Positions 17,840 to 26,262 of a stretch of 64,000 nt of DNA are shown here, in pieces; position 1 is the first letter of the stretch, and each line of letters opens with the position of its first letter. The DNA comes from Alteribacter lacisalsi (lineage in GTDB: Bacteria > Bacillota > Bacilli > Bacillales > Salisediminibacteriaceae). The DNA lies in NCBI RefSeq assembly GCF_003226345.1, contig NZ_PDOF01000002.1, positions 310,001-374,000 of the forward strand, read 5' to 3'. Made by a program: the position numbers and the translations under genes. Under the pieces are notes generated by a model, which worked only from the letters and a program-made list of their open reading frames with translations, had not been told where the DNA came from and did not search any database.

Positions 17840-19289
17840 AAAAATTGGCGTGGCGTGCCTGCGACGTTCCAAGGACTCTTCCCAGGATGATAGTGACTCA
17901 CTAAAAACGCAGGCACTCGCAATCAAGGACTTTGCTTCCAGGAACGGATTTGAAATTCCGGAAGCATACTTCTTCAGTGACGATGGTGTGAGTGCTTACA
18001 AAAAGAAAGCCGGAAAAAGGTCAGGCCTTCAGAAAATGAAAAAAGTAATTCTTGAAAACGAGGTTGACGGCGTCTTCTTCTACGATACTTCAAGAATGGA
18101 CAGAACAGGGTATTCGTTTGTGACGGAATTTTACAACGATGTTGTTGCCAAAAAGCCGGACATGAAGTTTTATGTCACTACGCAAATAGATGAGTGGAAC
18201 CCCCATGACTTAAAAGTCAAACTAGAATTGATTGTTGCTAACTCAGATTCGGGTATGAAATCAAGACGGTCAATTGATTTACAGATTACCGACTTGAACA
18301 ACGGTGTCTATCCCGGTTCCAGAGCACCATTCGGTTACAAACTAATGAAAAAAGACCTGGTACCTACAGAGAAGGCGGAAATTGTGAGGCTCATTTACTT
18401 TCTGTTTTCCTGGGGACATGGTGTTGCTACGATTACGAAAGTATTGAATGATGCAGGTATTCCCTCTTCTTCAAACAAGAGATGGAAGGAAAGCTCTGTA
18501 CACAAAATACTGGACAATGACATTTATAAAGGCGGCGAGTTCAAGTGGTCATTTGAGAAACGACCGGATGAAGACAGCAGGAGAAAAGGCAGCCACCAAG
18601 GAATCGTACCCAAAGCACTGAACCGCATCAACAAAGTCATCCTTGAGATGAAAAAGAAGAAATACACAAAGATGGAAACTCCATTTATTTTCAGTAATCT
18701 TCTTAAATGCGGGAAGTGTGGGAATCGGCTTAAGCAGCGTAACGGTTCGACGAAAGGCTTCAAGTATCTTTATTACCAGTGCACATCGTGTTCATACAAA
18801 CTCGAAATGAATCGTGTAAATGAGGTACTTTTAAACAAAGTCGGCAAACAGATGTCGCTATCCTTAAAGCTTAATGAGCACCAGGTGAAGCAGCAACTCC
18901 AGAATTACTATGATGAATTAAACAAGAGGAAACAATCTCTGGAACTTGAAATCAAGCGAATTGAGATAAACCAGGAAATCGTCTGCAAGGAAGATAAAAC
19001 ACTTTCCTTCATATATGATGGTGCACTCAATAACCTTGTTGAAAAAGTAAAAGAACTGGAACAGTGCAAAAGTGATATTCAGGCACTGTTACACCCGGAA
19101 GAGATTCAATCTTTCGTGACCCTCTTCAGAAACTTGAAACTGAACGAGTTTGCCCGGGCCGAGCAACGGGTTCTCATGTTGACGTTCCTGAGGGACATTG
19201 TTGTTACCCGGGTGAATCAGGAAGAGTTTACTGCGGACGTTACTTTTAAGGTGAATCCCGTACAGGCTGTAACGGCTCCAGTTGGATAA
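17805..19289 (+). CDS. Large serine recombinase 2
   Basis: The frame is open from 17739, but the ATG at 17805, seven bases after AAGGAAG, gives a normal N-terminus. The nucleophile Ser is in CLRRSKDSS (about residue 22), and the YDTSRMDR motif is present. PGSRAPFGYKL starts the recombinase domain. A zinc ribbon (CGKCG...CTSC) and coiled coils follow. It overlaps recombinase 1 by 35 bases, so the two are co-translated. RRSKDSS departs from the usual RVST context, suggesting a diverged subfamily or a partner role in a two-recombinase complex. Confidence 0.9.
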   Translation: MTTNQQNSKEPKKIGVACLRRSKDSSQDDSDSLKTQALAIKDFASRNGFEIPEAYFFSDDGVSAYKKKAGKRSGLQKMKKVILENEVDGVFFYDTSRMDRTGYSFVTEFYNDVVAKKPDMKFYVTTQIDEWNPHDLKVKLELIVANSDSGMKSRRSIDLQITDLNNGVYPGSRAPFGYKLMKKDLVPTEKAEIVRLIYFLFSWGHGVATITKVLNDAGIPSSSNKRWKESSVHKILDNDIYKGGEFKWSFEKRPDEDSRRKGSHQGIVPKALNRINKVILEMKKKKYTKMETPFIFSNLLKCGKCGNRLKQRNGSTKGFKYLYYQCTSCSYKLEMNRVNEVLLNKVGKQMSLSLKLNEHQVKQQLQNYYDELNKRKQSLELEIKRIEINQEIVCKEDKTLSFIYDGALNNLVEKVKELEQCKSDIQALLHPEEIQSFVTLFRNLKLNEFARAEQRVLMLTFLRDIVVTRVNQEEFTADVTFKVNPVQAVTAPVG

Positions 19290-19501
19290 ACAATCGAAAA
19301 GTGCTGAAACCAAATGGACAAAAAATCGAACTTAAAGAATCCGGTTCCGGTTTCTGAGGAATATTTAAGTCCTGAAATCGCCTGAAAGCCTTGAAATCAA
19401 AGGCTTTCCTTTCATCACCACTTCGATTTTCTATCCAATATGCCATCCCATAATGGATAAACAATCGAAACTTTATTATTCATAATGGACAAAAAATCGA
19501 A
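19283..19501. repeat. Five copies of a 16-bp motif at 32-bp spacing
   Basis: TGGATAAACAATCGAA occurs at 19283 and 19454, and TGGACAAAAAATCGAA at 19315 and 19486. An inverted relative (TTCGATTTTCTATCCA) is at 19422. Steps are 32 bases within each pair and again between the inverted copy and the next, about three helical turns. The inverted and first direct copy form an imperfect palindrome. The block spans the 3' end of recombinase 2 and the leader of recombinase 3. It may be a recombinase-binding or att site, or an operator. Confidence 0.85.
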
Positions 19502-19543
19502 CTTTTAATCAATACATACATAAGAATTACGGGGGAGAAACAG

Positions 19544-19684
19544 ATGAGAACAGAAACACGATTCAGAGAAAACGGGGACACATTCGAAAGTGTATTTAAG
19601 GAACTTGTTGATGTAAAAGTCGATGCCTTTGTTAAAGAGAAAACAAAACAAACGAGAGCGGGGAACGGTATCCATGAGCTATAG
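19544..19684 (+). CDS. Micro-ORF 5, before recombinase 3, 46 aa
   Basis: GGGGGAG at 19531-19537 precedes an ATG at 19544. The 46-residue peptide (MRTETRFRENGDTFESVFKE and onwards) is charged and helical. Its stop overlaps the recombinase 3 start by 11 bases, which gives coupled translation. The family is unknown. Confidence 0.6.
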   Translation: MRTETRFRENGDTFESVFKELVDVKVDAFVKEKTKQTRAGNGIHEL

Positions 19685-21161
19685 AGTAGGAGCATTCGTA
19701 AGAGTATCGACAGACAGAGTACAGCAGCTAACATCACTGAAAACACAGGTTAGAATGTTCGAAGACTTTGTGGAAAACAAACCAGACTGGGAAATCCAGA
19801 AAATATATCAGGAAACGGAATCCGGGACCAAATACAATAAAGCAATGAAAGAACTTCTTCAGGATATTGAAAACCATGCGATTGATATTATCCTGTTCAA
19901 AGATATTTCTCGGTTGGCAAGGAACTGTGAAATTGCCCATAAAGTTATGAACAGAAGTATAGAAAAAGGTATCCAAATTGTCACTATTGATAATACAGTC
20001 AACACATTAGAAGGAAAGAGAAAGTCATTTGGCTTTGAGGCAAACAGAGCTCAGGACGCTTCTGAAGAAACAAGCGAGAAGATAAAGAATGCGTATCAGA
20101 CCCGAATGAAAATGGGGATATACATGAGTTCCACACCTCCCTTCGGCTATCGGCTGGAAAACCAGAAGCTATTCGTAAAAAATGACTTCTCGACTGAAGT
20201 GGTTAAACGTATCTTTGATGACTATCTTAATGGAAAAAGTCCAGCCGGCATTGCAAAGGAGTTAACATCCGAGAGCGTTCCCACACCTGCACAGGTGAAT
20301 AATAGAAGCAATGCCACAATGGAATGGAAAGACACGACCGTCAGGGGCATCCTGAAAAATAAACATTATATGGGTGTTCAGATTCAAGGGCAGACCACTT
20401 CCATTAGTATTACAACAAAGAAAAGAAGACAGGTTCCTGAAAGCGAACAATTCATTAAAGAAAATGCCCATGAAGCTATTATCTCGAAAGAGGTATTCGC
20501 TAAAGTTCAGGAACGGATGAAGAAAAGGAAGAGAAATACAACGCCACCGAGGAAGAGAATGTTCAGCCGGATTGCCAAATGTGCTGATTGTGGTGGAGCA
20601 ATGTGGTACCGTGAGAACAGGAAAGGGTATGTGTGCGGGACGTATTCCAAAAGAGGCAGGGAGTACTGTTCTTCACACAAAGTCAAAGAAGAAGAGCTTG
20701 TAGCTGCTATCAAAGCCCATTTTCACACATACACTTCTGCATTGGATAAAATCACTATCAAAAAGAATCTAATAGTGAAAGTACAAAGTGCCAGCTCCCA
20801 GACTGAAAAAGACATCCATAAGATGAAAGAAAAGATTGAAGTTATCCAGAAACGTATGGTTAAGTTTGCTACATTGCTGGCAGATGGGGTGCTGGACAGT
20901 GTAACTTTCCAAGCCGCGAATGCTAAAGCCAAAGAGGAAGTCTCCGCTCTTGAAGAAGAACTTGAGCGTCTCGAAAACTGTCAAACAGAGCATAAAATCG
21001 ACTTGCATGATATCAAAGAAGATTTTATCGGTTTTCTTTTCTCAGGTGCTAACGCTACGGATATCGTACACCGGATTGTGGACGAAGTTGTAGTTAAAGA
21101 AGATGGCACCCCGGTAATTCACTTCAGGTTCTCGGAACCGGAACAAAATAAAGCATCCTAA
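19674..21161 (+). CDS. Large serine recombinase 3
   Basis: The ATG at 19674 gives the canonical start MSYRVGAFVRVSTDRVQQ, with nucleophile Ser12 and the FKDISRLARN motif. The recombinase domain follows (PPFGYRL, then GIAKELTSESVPTP). A zinc ribbon (CADCGGAMWY...CGTYSKRG) and a coiled-coil region come next. The end (EDGTPVIHFRFSEPE) is typical of Bacillus site-specific recombinases. It is the last gene of the cluster and is followed by a terminator. A truncated relative with the same C-terminus and terminator lies at 26263-26918, so this gene family has been duplicated here. Confidence 0.93.
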   Translation: MSYRVGAFVRVSTDRVQQLTSLKTQVRMFEDFVENKPDWEIQKIYQETESGTKYNKAMKELLQDIENHAIDIILFKDISRLARNCEIAHKVMNRSIEKGIQIVTIDNTVNTLEGKRKSFGFEANRAQDASEETSEKIKNAYQTRMKMGIYMSSTPPFGYRLENQKLFVKNDFSTEVVKRIFDDYLNGKSPAGIAKELTSESVPTPAQVNNRSNATMEWKDTTVRGILKNKHYMGVQIQGQTTSISITTKKRRQVPESEQFIKENAHEAIISKEVFAKVQERMKKRKRNTTPPRKRMFSRIAKCADCGGAMWYRENRKGYVCGTYSKRGREYCSSHKVKEEELVAAIKAHFHTYTSALDKITIKKNLIVKVQSASSQTEKDIHKMKEKIEVIQKRMVKFATLLADGVLDSVTFQAANAKAKEEVSALEEELERLENCQTEHKIDLHDIKEDFIGFLFSGANATDIVHRIVDEVVVKEDGTPVIHFRFSEPEQNKAS

Positions 21162-21190
21162 AACACGGGCTGAAGCTCGTGTTTTTGTTT
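21160..21190 (+). terminator. Terminator of recombinase 3
   Basis: AAACACGGGC pairs with GCTCGTGTTT around a TGAA loop and runs into TTGTTTT. The same hairpin with one base change occurs at 26917-26945 after the second recombinase copy. Confidence 0.85.
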
Positions 21191-21252
21191 TGACTGATAA
21201 GGTCTTCGTTTATCACAGGATGATTATTAGGTCGAATAGGTGCACCGGATTC

Positions 21253-21332
21253 TGGATATTTATGTTAATATAGTTAAGGATACAGTAGACTATGCCCAAT
21301 GATGTACTTAAACTATTGGATAGGTTAGTTAT
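21253..21332 (+). promoter_or_regulatory. Conserved island-junction sequence, copy 1
   Basis: TGGATATTTATGTTAATATA at 21253-21272 is followed after about 27 bases by ATGATGTACTTAAAC. A small hairpin then pairs AACTA at 21311-21315 with TAGTT at 21326-21330. The same order recurs at 27022 and 41541. TATGTTAATAT has an extended -10 look (TGn before TAATAT), so the block could be a promoter for the downstream cargo, an att remnant, or both. Confidence 0.55.
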
Positions 21333-21391
21333 AGAGTATTTTAAAAATTATTAAAATTATAAATAATTTAAAACAAAGGGGAGATTGAGAA

Positions 21392-22165
21392 GTGATAAAA
21401 GAAAAAATTACTCAAATTAAATCCTATTTAAAAACGCTACCTAAGAGCCAACAAGTTGCCGAGGATTTAGACTATTTTACTTTTCTAGCCACATTAATTC
21501 CTGTTCCTGGATACCAGCAAGCTGCTCTATTAGTTAATAAGTTAGTTGCAAATCATAACTTAAACCTATTAATAACCGAATTAAGGGATAGTATTTATCA
21601 AACTAATACACGCATATCTACTATTGAGAATGATATAGAAAAAATTCAATCAATGGCGACTACCGTTTCCGCTGTATCATCCCTAGATGAAAAAATAAAT
21701 TTAATTATTGAACAAGCTCAACAAGAATTACCTTCTGAATTTATTGTTGAAACAGAAAATTGGAGTACACAAACAATAATTAATCAAATTATCAATGCAG
21801 ATTTTACATCAGTTTCAGCTAATAATAACAGCCATAATCGCATAGAAAACGTTGAAATTAACTCTCGACGTACTCATTTACGTGCTACAAACCATTCATC
21901 AAATTATTTACAAGGTACTGATTTTAAAGATACTACAGGTACTGTTGGAGTGAATGGAATAACGCAAAAAGGAAACATTCAAATTACAGGCAACTCCATA
22001 GGCTTTGGTGAAGGTGGTACATTAATTTTTGGAAATCCCAATGAAGTAAATGGAAAATGTTCTAAATGTAATTATCACATTGTAGCCGATAAAACTGTAC
22101 TACAACGCTATTCGAGCATTCAATGTCCACAATGTAAAAATATACTTCCTTTTAAATTAAACTAA
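21392..22165 (+). CDS. Hypothetical protein with C-terminal zinc ribbon, 257 aa
   Basis: This is the first cargo gene after the recombinases. A GTG at 21392 follows GGGGAGATTGAGAA. Residues 1-50 are mixed helical with a short hydrophobic patch (LATLIPVPGYQQAALLV). Residues 65-110 look like a coiled coil. Residues 170-225 are Gly/Asn-rich and probably beta. The C-terminus has two CxxC pairs (CSKC and CPQC), a zinc ribbon. I do not recognise the family. The gene is AT-rich and its position suggests a mobile cargo role, possibly defence, without proof. Confidence 0.6.
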   Translation: MIKEKITQIKSYLKTLPKSQQVAEDLDYFTFLATLIPVPGYQQAALLVNKLVANHNLNLLITELRDSIYQTNTRISTIENDIEKIQSMATTVSAVSSLDEKINLIIEQAQQELPSEFIVETENWSTQTIINQIINADFTSVSANNNSHNRIENVEINSRRTHLRATNHSSNYLQGTDFKDTTGTVGVNGITQKGNIQITGNSIGFGEGGTLIFGNPNEVNGKCSKCNYHIVADKTVLQRYSSIQCPQCKNILPFKLN

Positions 22166-22237
22166 TTCCTATAAACTTTTTGGTGACCATCGTGAACAAA
22201 TCTACCTAAACAAGTAGTTCAATAACAATGTATGAAA

Positions 22238-22270
22238 ACCGGCTCGCTTCATTTGGAACCGAGCCGGTCT
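22238..22270. terminator. Bidirectional terminator
   Basis: CCGGCTCG pairs with CGAGCCGG across a 13-base loop and is followed by TCTTTT. It separates the convergent 21392 gene and the minus-strand GNAT gene. Confidence 0.75.
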
Positions 22271-22305
22271 TTTGACGTATTGTTGTCCAATACCAGAGAG
22301 TGAAA

Positions 22306-22767
22306 TTATTCAACTGTAACCTTCATTAGGGGCAGGGAACGGCCCGGGAAAACAGTTGATTGAATCGTTCCCACTTTATCCGCTCCCATTTTTGAATAGA
22401 ATCCTTCTGCATAGGGCTCACTGTCGAGATAAAATTCACTCAAGCCGATGTCTTTAGCGTTCGTTAGTACATCCCGCCAAATGACTCTTCCTACACCTTT
22501 GCCTATATAGTCAGGGTCAATGAATAATGACTCCAACTTGCTTGCTTCATTTAAAGTGAAGCTGTAAAAAGCAACAATGCTTCCATCAGACTCCACTACA
22601 AAAACAGGATTTTCTTCGATATCTTCCTCTGTTACAGTGGGGTCCTCTTTACACTTATCGAGGAATTCTTCCGAGTAACCCCAGTAAGCTTTCGATTTAT
22701 ATGCTAGTGAACTTAGAAAGCGGCTATCCCTTTTTTCTGCTTTTCTTGTATTCAGTAGTATAGACAA
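22306..22767 (-). CDS. GNAT family N-acetyltransferase
   Basis: The 154-residue protein has the GNAT acetyl-CoA pyrophosphate loop in LESLFIDPDYIGKGVGRVIW (Q/RxxGxG variant IGKGVG). It also has the C-terminal YSKMGADKVG motif. It would transfer an acetyl group from acetyl-CoA to an amine; the substrate is unknown. I take the TTG at 22767, eight bases after GGAGG, rather than a TTG inside the ribosome site. It is the last of five minus-strand single genes in this cargo block. Confidence 0.85.
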   Translation of the reverse strand: MSILLNTRKAEKRDSRFLSSLAYKSKAYWGYSEEFLDKCKEDPTVTEEDIEENPVFVVESDGSIVAFYSFTLNEASKLESLFIDPDYIGKGVGRVIWRDVLTNAKDIGLSEFYLDSEPYAEGFYSKMGADKVGTIQSTVFPGRSLPLMKVTVE

Positions 22768-22806
22768 GGTTGTTTCCTCCAAGCTGTGTATATTGGGAGG
22801 TATGAG

Positions 22807-23313
22807 TTAGAGAAACGTCGTCAGTTCTTTTATAGTGTTGATTTCATGTACGTTTCTATAGGCGGAACCAATGCCGATGCCAAAACCCTTTATCCCAAGA
22901 TTTATCGCCAGCTCTACATCAGCGGCCGAATCTCCAATCATAAAAGATTCATTTAAGTTAATCCCCGGATGTATGCTCAAAGCTTTTTCTATCATTCCTG
23001 TTCTGGGTTTAATACAGGCACAATTCCCAGTTCTGGCATGAGGACAGTAATAAATGTCATGAATGTTAATCCCATGTCGTCCCAGTTCCTCGACCATCTG
23101 GCTGTTAATATCGTTGTACTGGTCCAATGTAATGTAACCTTCTTCAATAATGTACTGGTTCGTGATAATAATAATGGCATAGCCTTTCCTGGTCACTTCT
23201 TTTAACACATGAATAGCACCATCTTTAAAGACCGGTTGGGTAATATGTGTCCATTCGTGGTCTGGGTAGTCTTCAATTATCGTTCCGTCCCTGTCAAAAA
23301 ATGCAGCTTTCAT
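22807..23313 (-). CDS. HAD-IIIA phosphatase (GmhB/histidinol-phosphatase-like)
   Basis: The FDRDGTI motif near the start holds the two catalytic aspartates. ITNQ is motif II, KPRTGM supplies the Lys, and GDSAADVELA is motif IV. A CPHARTGNCACIKP stretch fits the zinc-binding loop of GmhB-type HAD phosphatases, which dephosphorylate heptose or histidinol phosphates. The length of 168 residues fits. The start follows GGGAGGTCTTC. It is a stand-alone gene 25-45 bases from its neighbours, so the substrate cannot be inferred from context. Confidence 0.85.
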   Translation of the reverse strand: MKAAFFDRDGTIIEDYPDHEWTHITQPVFKDGAIHVLKEVTRKGYAIIIITNQYIIEEGYITLDQYNDINSQMVEELGRHGINIHDIYYCPHARTGNCACIKPRTGMIEKALSIHPGINLNESFMIGDSAADVELAINLGIKGFGIGIGSAYRNVHEINTIKELTTFL

Positions 23314-23358
23314 GAAGACCTCCCTCTATGGAAGTAAATCGCCTTTCAATTATTGATG

Positions 23359-24156
23359 TCAAAAGAATTCATACAGACCATTCACAAAATAATCGTAGTC
23401 ACTATTGGTGATTATTCGGCTGCCGTAACCTTTGAAGAACAATGTATTGTCCTCTTCGTTCTGGAACGCATATGGTTTTGGTCTAACCGCTAAAGCGGTA
23501 TCATATCTGGGGTCACCGTAAGCTCCCCCGGACCAGTCAATAACACCTGAAATGACTCCGTTGTGTACCAGAACATTATCAATCGTATAGTCACCGTGAA
23601 TGAGCGTCTGTTTAAACTTGTCGGGTTTGTTGGCTTTAATGCTGTCTAATATATCTCTGGTGCCATCTACGTTGTGGCACTTAAAGTTATACTCTGCCTT
23701 TAATAGCATATTGTCCAGCCACGGTTCCCCATGTTTGAGACTGCCGGGACATGGGGTTGAATGAATTTCACCCAGGATTTGCCCAAAATTATAGATTAGC
23801 TCTCTTCTTTTTTCCAGGTTTGTTTCATTAAATAGCGCTGTTCTTAGGGTTTCTCCGTCTAAGAAGTCCATTAAGGCCCATGACTGGTTCTTGCTGCTCT
23901 CAGCCAGGAACTTCCTTACTTGAGGAACCGGTAGTTTTGTTTCGGTACATAAAGTATGTAAGACATCGACTTCTTTTTCCAGCCAAGTATTATATAAGGT
24001 CTCTTTTGTTCGCTTTAATGCGTAAAAGGCTCCGGATGTCGTTTCTAAAATACCAACATCAGATGTCCACCCTTGACGGGGGAACGTTAAGGATTTAATG
24101 TCACCTATAAATTCTTTTAGTTCATCAGGAATTTCATTTAGGGTAATTGGAGACAA
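23359..24156 (-). CDS. Aminoglycoside phosphotransferase-like kinase
   Basis: The protein has the APH/choline-kinase fold motifs: an ALKR lysine in the N-lobe, the Brenner motif LIHGDYTIDNVLV, and VIDWSGGAYGDPRYD with the metal-binding Asp. ATP-dependent phosphorylation of a small molecule is expected. Whether the substrate is an aminoglycoside, a macrolide or a metabolite cannot be told from the sequence. The start is a TTG at 24156 preceded by GAGGTG. At 265 residues it is full length for the family. Confidence 0.85.
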   Translation of the reverse strand: MSPITLNEIPDELKEFIGDIKSLTFPRQGWTSDVGILETTSGAFYALKRTKETLYNTWLEKEVDVLHTLCTETKLPVPQVRKFLAESSKNQSWALMDFLDGETLRTALFNETNLEKRRELIYNFGQILGEIHSTPCPGSLKHGEPWLDNMLLKAEYNFKCHNVDGTRDILDSIKANKPDKFKQTLIHGDYTIDNVLVHNGVISGVIDWSGGAYGDPRYDTALAVRPKPYAFQNEEDNTLFFKGYGSRIITNSDYDYFVNGLYEFF

Positions 24157-24191
24157 AATGTGAACACCTCGTTTAGGTTGCTTTAAAAAGT

Positions 24192-24734
24192 TTACTTTGT
24201 TAAACAGAAGACAAAATGGTCGTTATGATTCCAGATATGCAGGTCATCAGCAATGTAACCTCTAAGCCACAAATCACCATTTATTCGTCTGAGGTACAAT
24301 CCTTTAGGAAAATCATCGTCATCGTACAAGGTTTCGGTGGCTACGGTAATTGCTCCTCGTGGTGCCTGATTTTGCTGTGAAGAAGTTCCTGTATTACCTT
24401 CAGGCTGCTCTATATACTCCAGTCTTAGGTATGGTCCCAACTCAAGTGGACACAAATACAAACCAAGTACCTTTGCCCTTTCGAAGATTTCAGCAGTATT
24501 AGCACCGTTAGGAAAGCCAAGAGAACCGACAGAGATTTCGACGGTCTCTATACAATATTTAGTTTCAGAAGTAGTGAATTTTTCATCAGTTATTAGCATC
24601 TCTCCATACTCATTTATAAAAATAGCGCGCTCCCGCAACCTTTGTAATAACTGATGCTTAGAAAGTCCCCCTAGTTCTATGGTTCTCGTAATGCTTGGAC
24701 AATTCGGATACATGTTATCGTGACCTGTCTGCAT
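24192..24734 (-). CDS. Hypothetical protein, 180 aa
   Basis: I do not recognise a domain with certainty. The sequence is soluble, starts MQTGHDNMYPNCPSITRT and has an ordered mixed pattern ending in a WLRGYIADDLHIWNHNDHFV block that looks conserved. AGGAG lies ten bases before the ATG. It is one of five same-strand single genes and has its own short leader. Confidence 0.55.
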   Translation of the reverse strand: MQTGHDNMYPNCPSITRTIELGGLSKHQLLQRLRERAIFINEYGEMLITDEKFTTSETKYCIETVEISVGSLGFPNGANTAEIFERAKVLGLYLCPLELGPYLRLEYIEQPEGNTGTSSQQNQAPRGAITVATETLYDDDDFPKGLYLRRINGDLWLRGYIADDLHIWNHNDHFVFCLTK

Positions 24735-24832
24735 TCATACCCACTCCTAAACAGTCTTTGCTAAAGACTTAATGAATTGGTTAATGGAGATAAATTATCC
24801 CCCTTTAATAGATAATCGTAAAACATCTTAAT

Positions 24833-25531
24833 CTACTTAATCATATCAAATATGCTCTTCGAGTACTTCAACATCCCCAATAGTCCCAGACCCTTTTTCG
24901 CATCTTTTGCCAGCTTCTTTTCGGCCGTTTTAATGGTTTTCTCGTCAGCTGTAGAATAATTGCCGGACTCAAACATAGGCTGGGGGTCGTATTCCAGTAT
25001 CAGCTGTATCGCTTTGGTTTCATTTTCTCCAAGGATTCTATTTGATAAGTATAAAGCCATATCGATGCCAGCCGACACCCCGGCAGCTGTTATGTACTTC
25101 CCTTCTTCCACAATGCGTTCCCTTGTAGGTACCGCTCCAAATTTGCTTAACAGGTTAAGTGGCTTCCAATGAGAGGTCGCCTTCAAGTCTGTTAGTAACC
25201 CGGCAGAAGCGAGCAGCATGGAACCGGAGCAGACTGAGGTAGTCCAGGTCGTCGTTTTATCAATCTGCCGTATCCAGTTTAGTACGGTTTCTTTTTTCAT
25301 TTCTTCAAGGAACGCTATCGTGGAACCGGGGATGACTAGAATATCCGCCTTATGAACATCTGCGATACGGTGATTCACGTTAATATCTATAAAACCCGAA
25401 TCAGCCTGTACTTCTCCGATTTTCTCAGCCACAAAGCATATATCAGCGTCAGGAATGTTTCGTAAAACCTCATATGGACCTATGGCATCGAGCATCGTTA
25501 TCCCATTGTAAAGATAAATGACTATTTTCAT
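24833..25531 (-). CDS. DJ-1/PfpI family protein
   Basis: The N-terminal GlxA-like half is complete: IYLYNGITMLDAIGPYEVL near the start, then a nucleophile elbow Cys in TTSVCSGSMLLASAGLL at about residue 100. SHWKPLNLLSKFGA and ITAAGVSAGIDMALYL follow. There is no helix-turn-helix domain, so it belongs to the stand-alone class of DJ-1/PfpI, for example isonitrile-hydratase-like or chaperone-like members. GGAGG precedes the ATG. The C-terminal 40 residues are a Lys-rich helical extension (AEKKLAKDAKKG). Confidence 0.85.
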   Translation of the reverse strand: MKIVIYLYNGITMLDAIGPYEVLRNIPDADICFVAEKIGEVQADSGFIDINVNHRIADVHKADILVIPGSTIAFLEEMKKETVLNWIRQIDKTTTWTTSVCSGSMLLASAGLLTDLKATSHWKPLNLLSKFGAVPTRERIVEEGKYITAAGVSAGIDMALYLSNRILGENETKAIQLILEYDPQPMFESGNYSTADEKTIKTAEKKLAKDAKKGLGLLGMLKYSKSIFDMIK

Positions 25532-25734
25532 GATTGACCTCCAGTTTCTCCCTAATTAATGATATTCAATGTGAATTTAGTAAAACCTTTATATAAACTT
25601 TCTGAATTTAAATTGAAATTTGACCTGCCTAGCTAAATAAAATTAAGCTTATAGGAAAAAAGTTTTGTGATTCTGACATACGCATACGTTTTTATGTTAC
25701 TTTAGCATTTGATTATTTTGTTGGAGGGATTTTG

Positions 25735-26166
25735 ATGTTAAAGGAAGAGGTTGAGTTCAACGAAGAAAGAATGATAGATTGTATTGGAGAAAGTATTGCC
25801 TATAGGCAGGTGAGCTACGAGAACACGGATGAAATCTACTTCATTACAGGAGGCGGTGAACGACGGCTTGTAGAGTTGGGGAACAGATACAAGCTCGTTG
25901 AAGCTACTGATGTTTTTGACAGCTTCAGGTTTCTAGTCCTGGTTTATGATGGTATTAATGAGGACCCAACCTTGTATTATGAAGTTCAATTTGAGACTTT
26001 CTATGAATTACTGACTATGCACCTAGCGCAGAACAAGTATTATGATTTGTGGGAAGTGTTAGAAGAGCTTACTGGGCCAGACCAGGATGATTACGAGGGC
26101 AGACAGAAGGCTTTGGAAGAAAAGGTAGAGAGAATGATGAAGATGGAAAAAGAAAGAGGTAAATAG
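25735..26166 (+). CDS. Hypothetical acidic protein, 143 aa
   Basis: The ATG at 25735 follows GGAGGG at 25723-25728. The product is acidic, with a predicted alpha/beta first half (IYFITGGGERRLVELG) and a charged helical C-terminus (EEKVERMMKMEKERGK). The family is not recognised. It is divergent from the DJ-1 gene across a 200-base promoter region and ends at a strong terminator, so it is an independent unit. Confidence 0.6.
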   Translation: MLKEEVEFNEERMIDCIGESIAYRQVSYENTDEIYFITGGGERRLVELGNRYKLVEATDVFDSFRFLVLVYDGINEDPTLYYEVQFETFYELLTMHLAQNKYYDLWEVLEELTGPDQDDYEGRQKALEEKVERMMKMEKERGK

Positions 26167-26201
26167 TTCTTAAGCCTTCAAATAACTTGTTAGCTGAAAA
26201 G

Positions 26202-26230
26202 GACAGGACCACATGGTCCTGTCCTTTTTG
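26202..26230 (+). terminator. Strong terminator
   Basis: GGACAGGACCA pairs with GGTCCTGTCC around CAT and runs into TTTTT. Confidence 0.9.
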
Positions 26231-26262
26231 AGTATTGATTGAATTAGTTGCTGAACTAGCCA

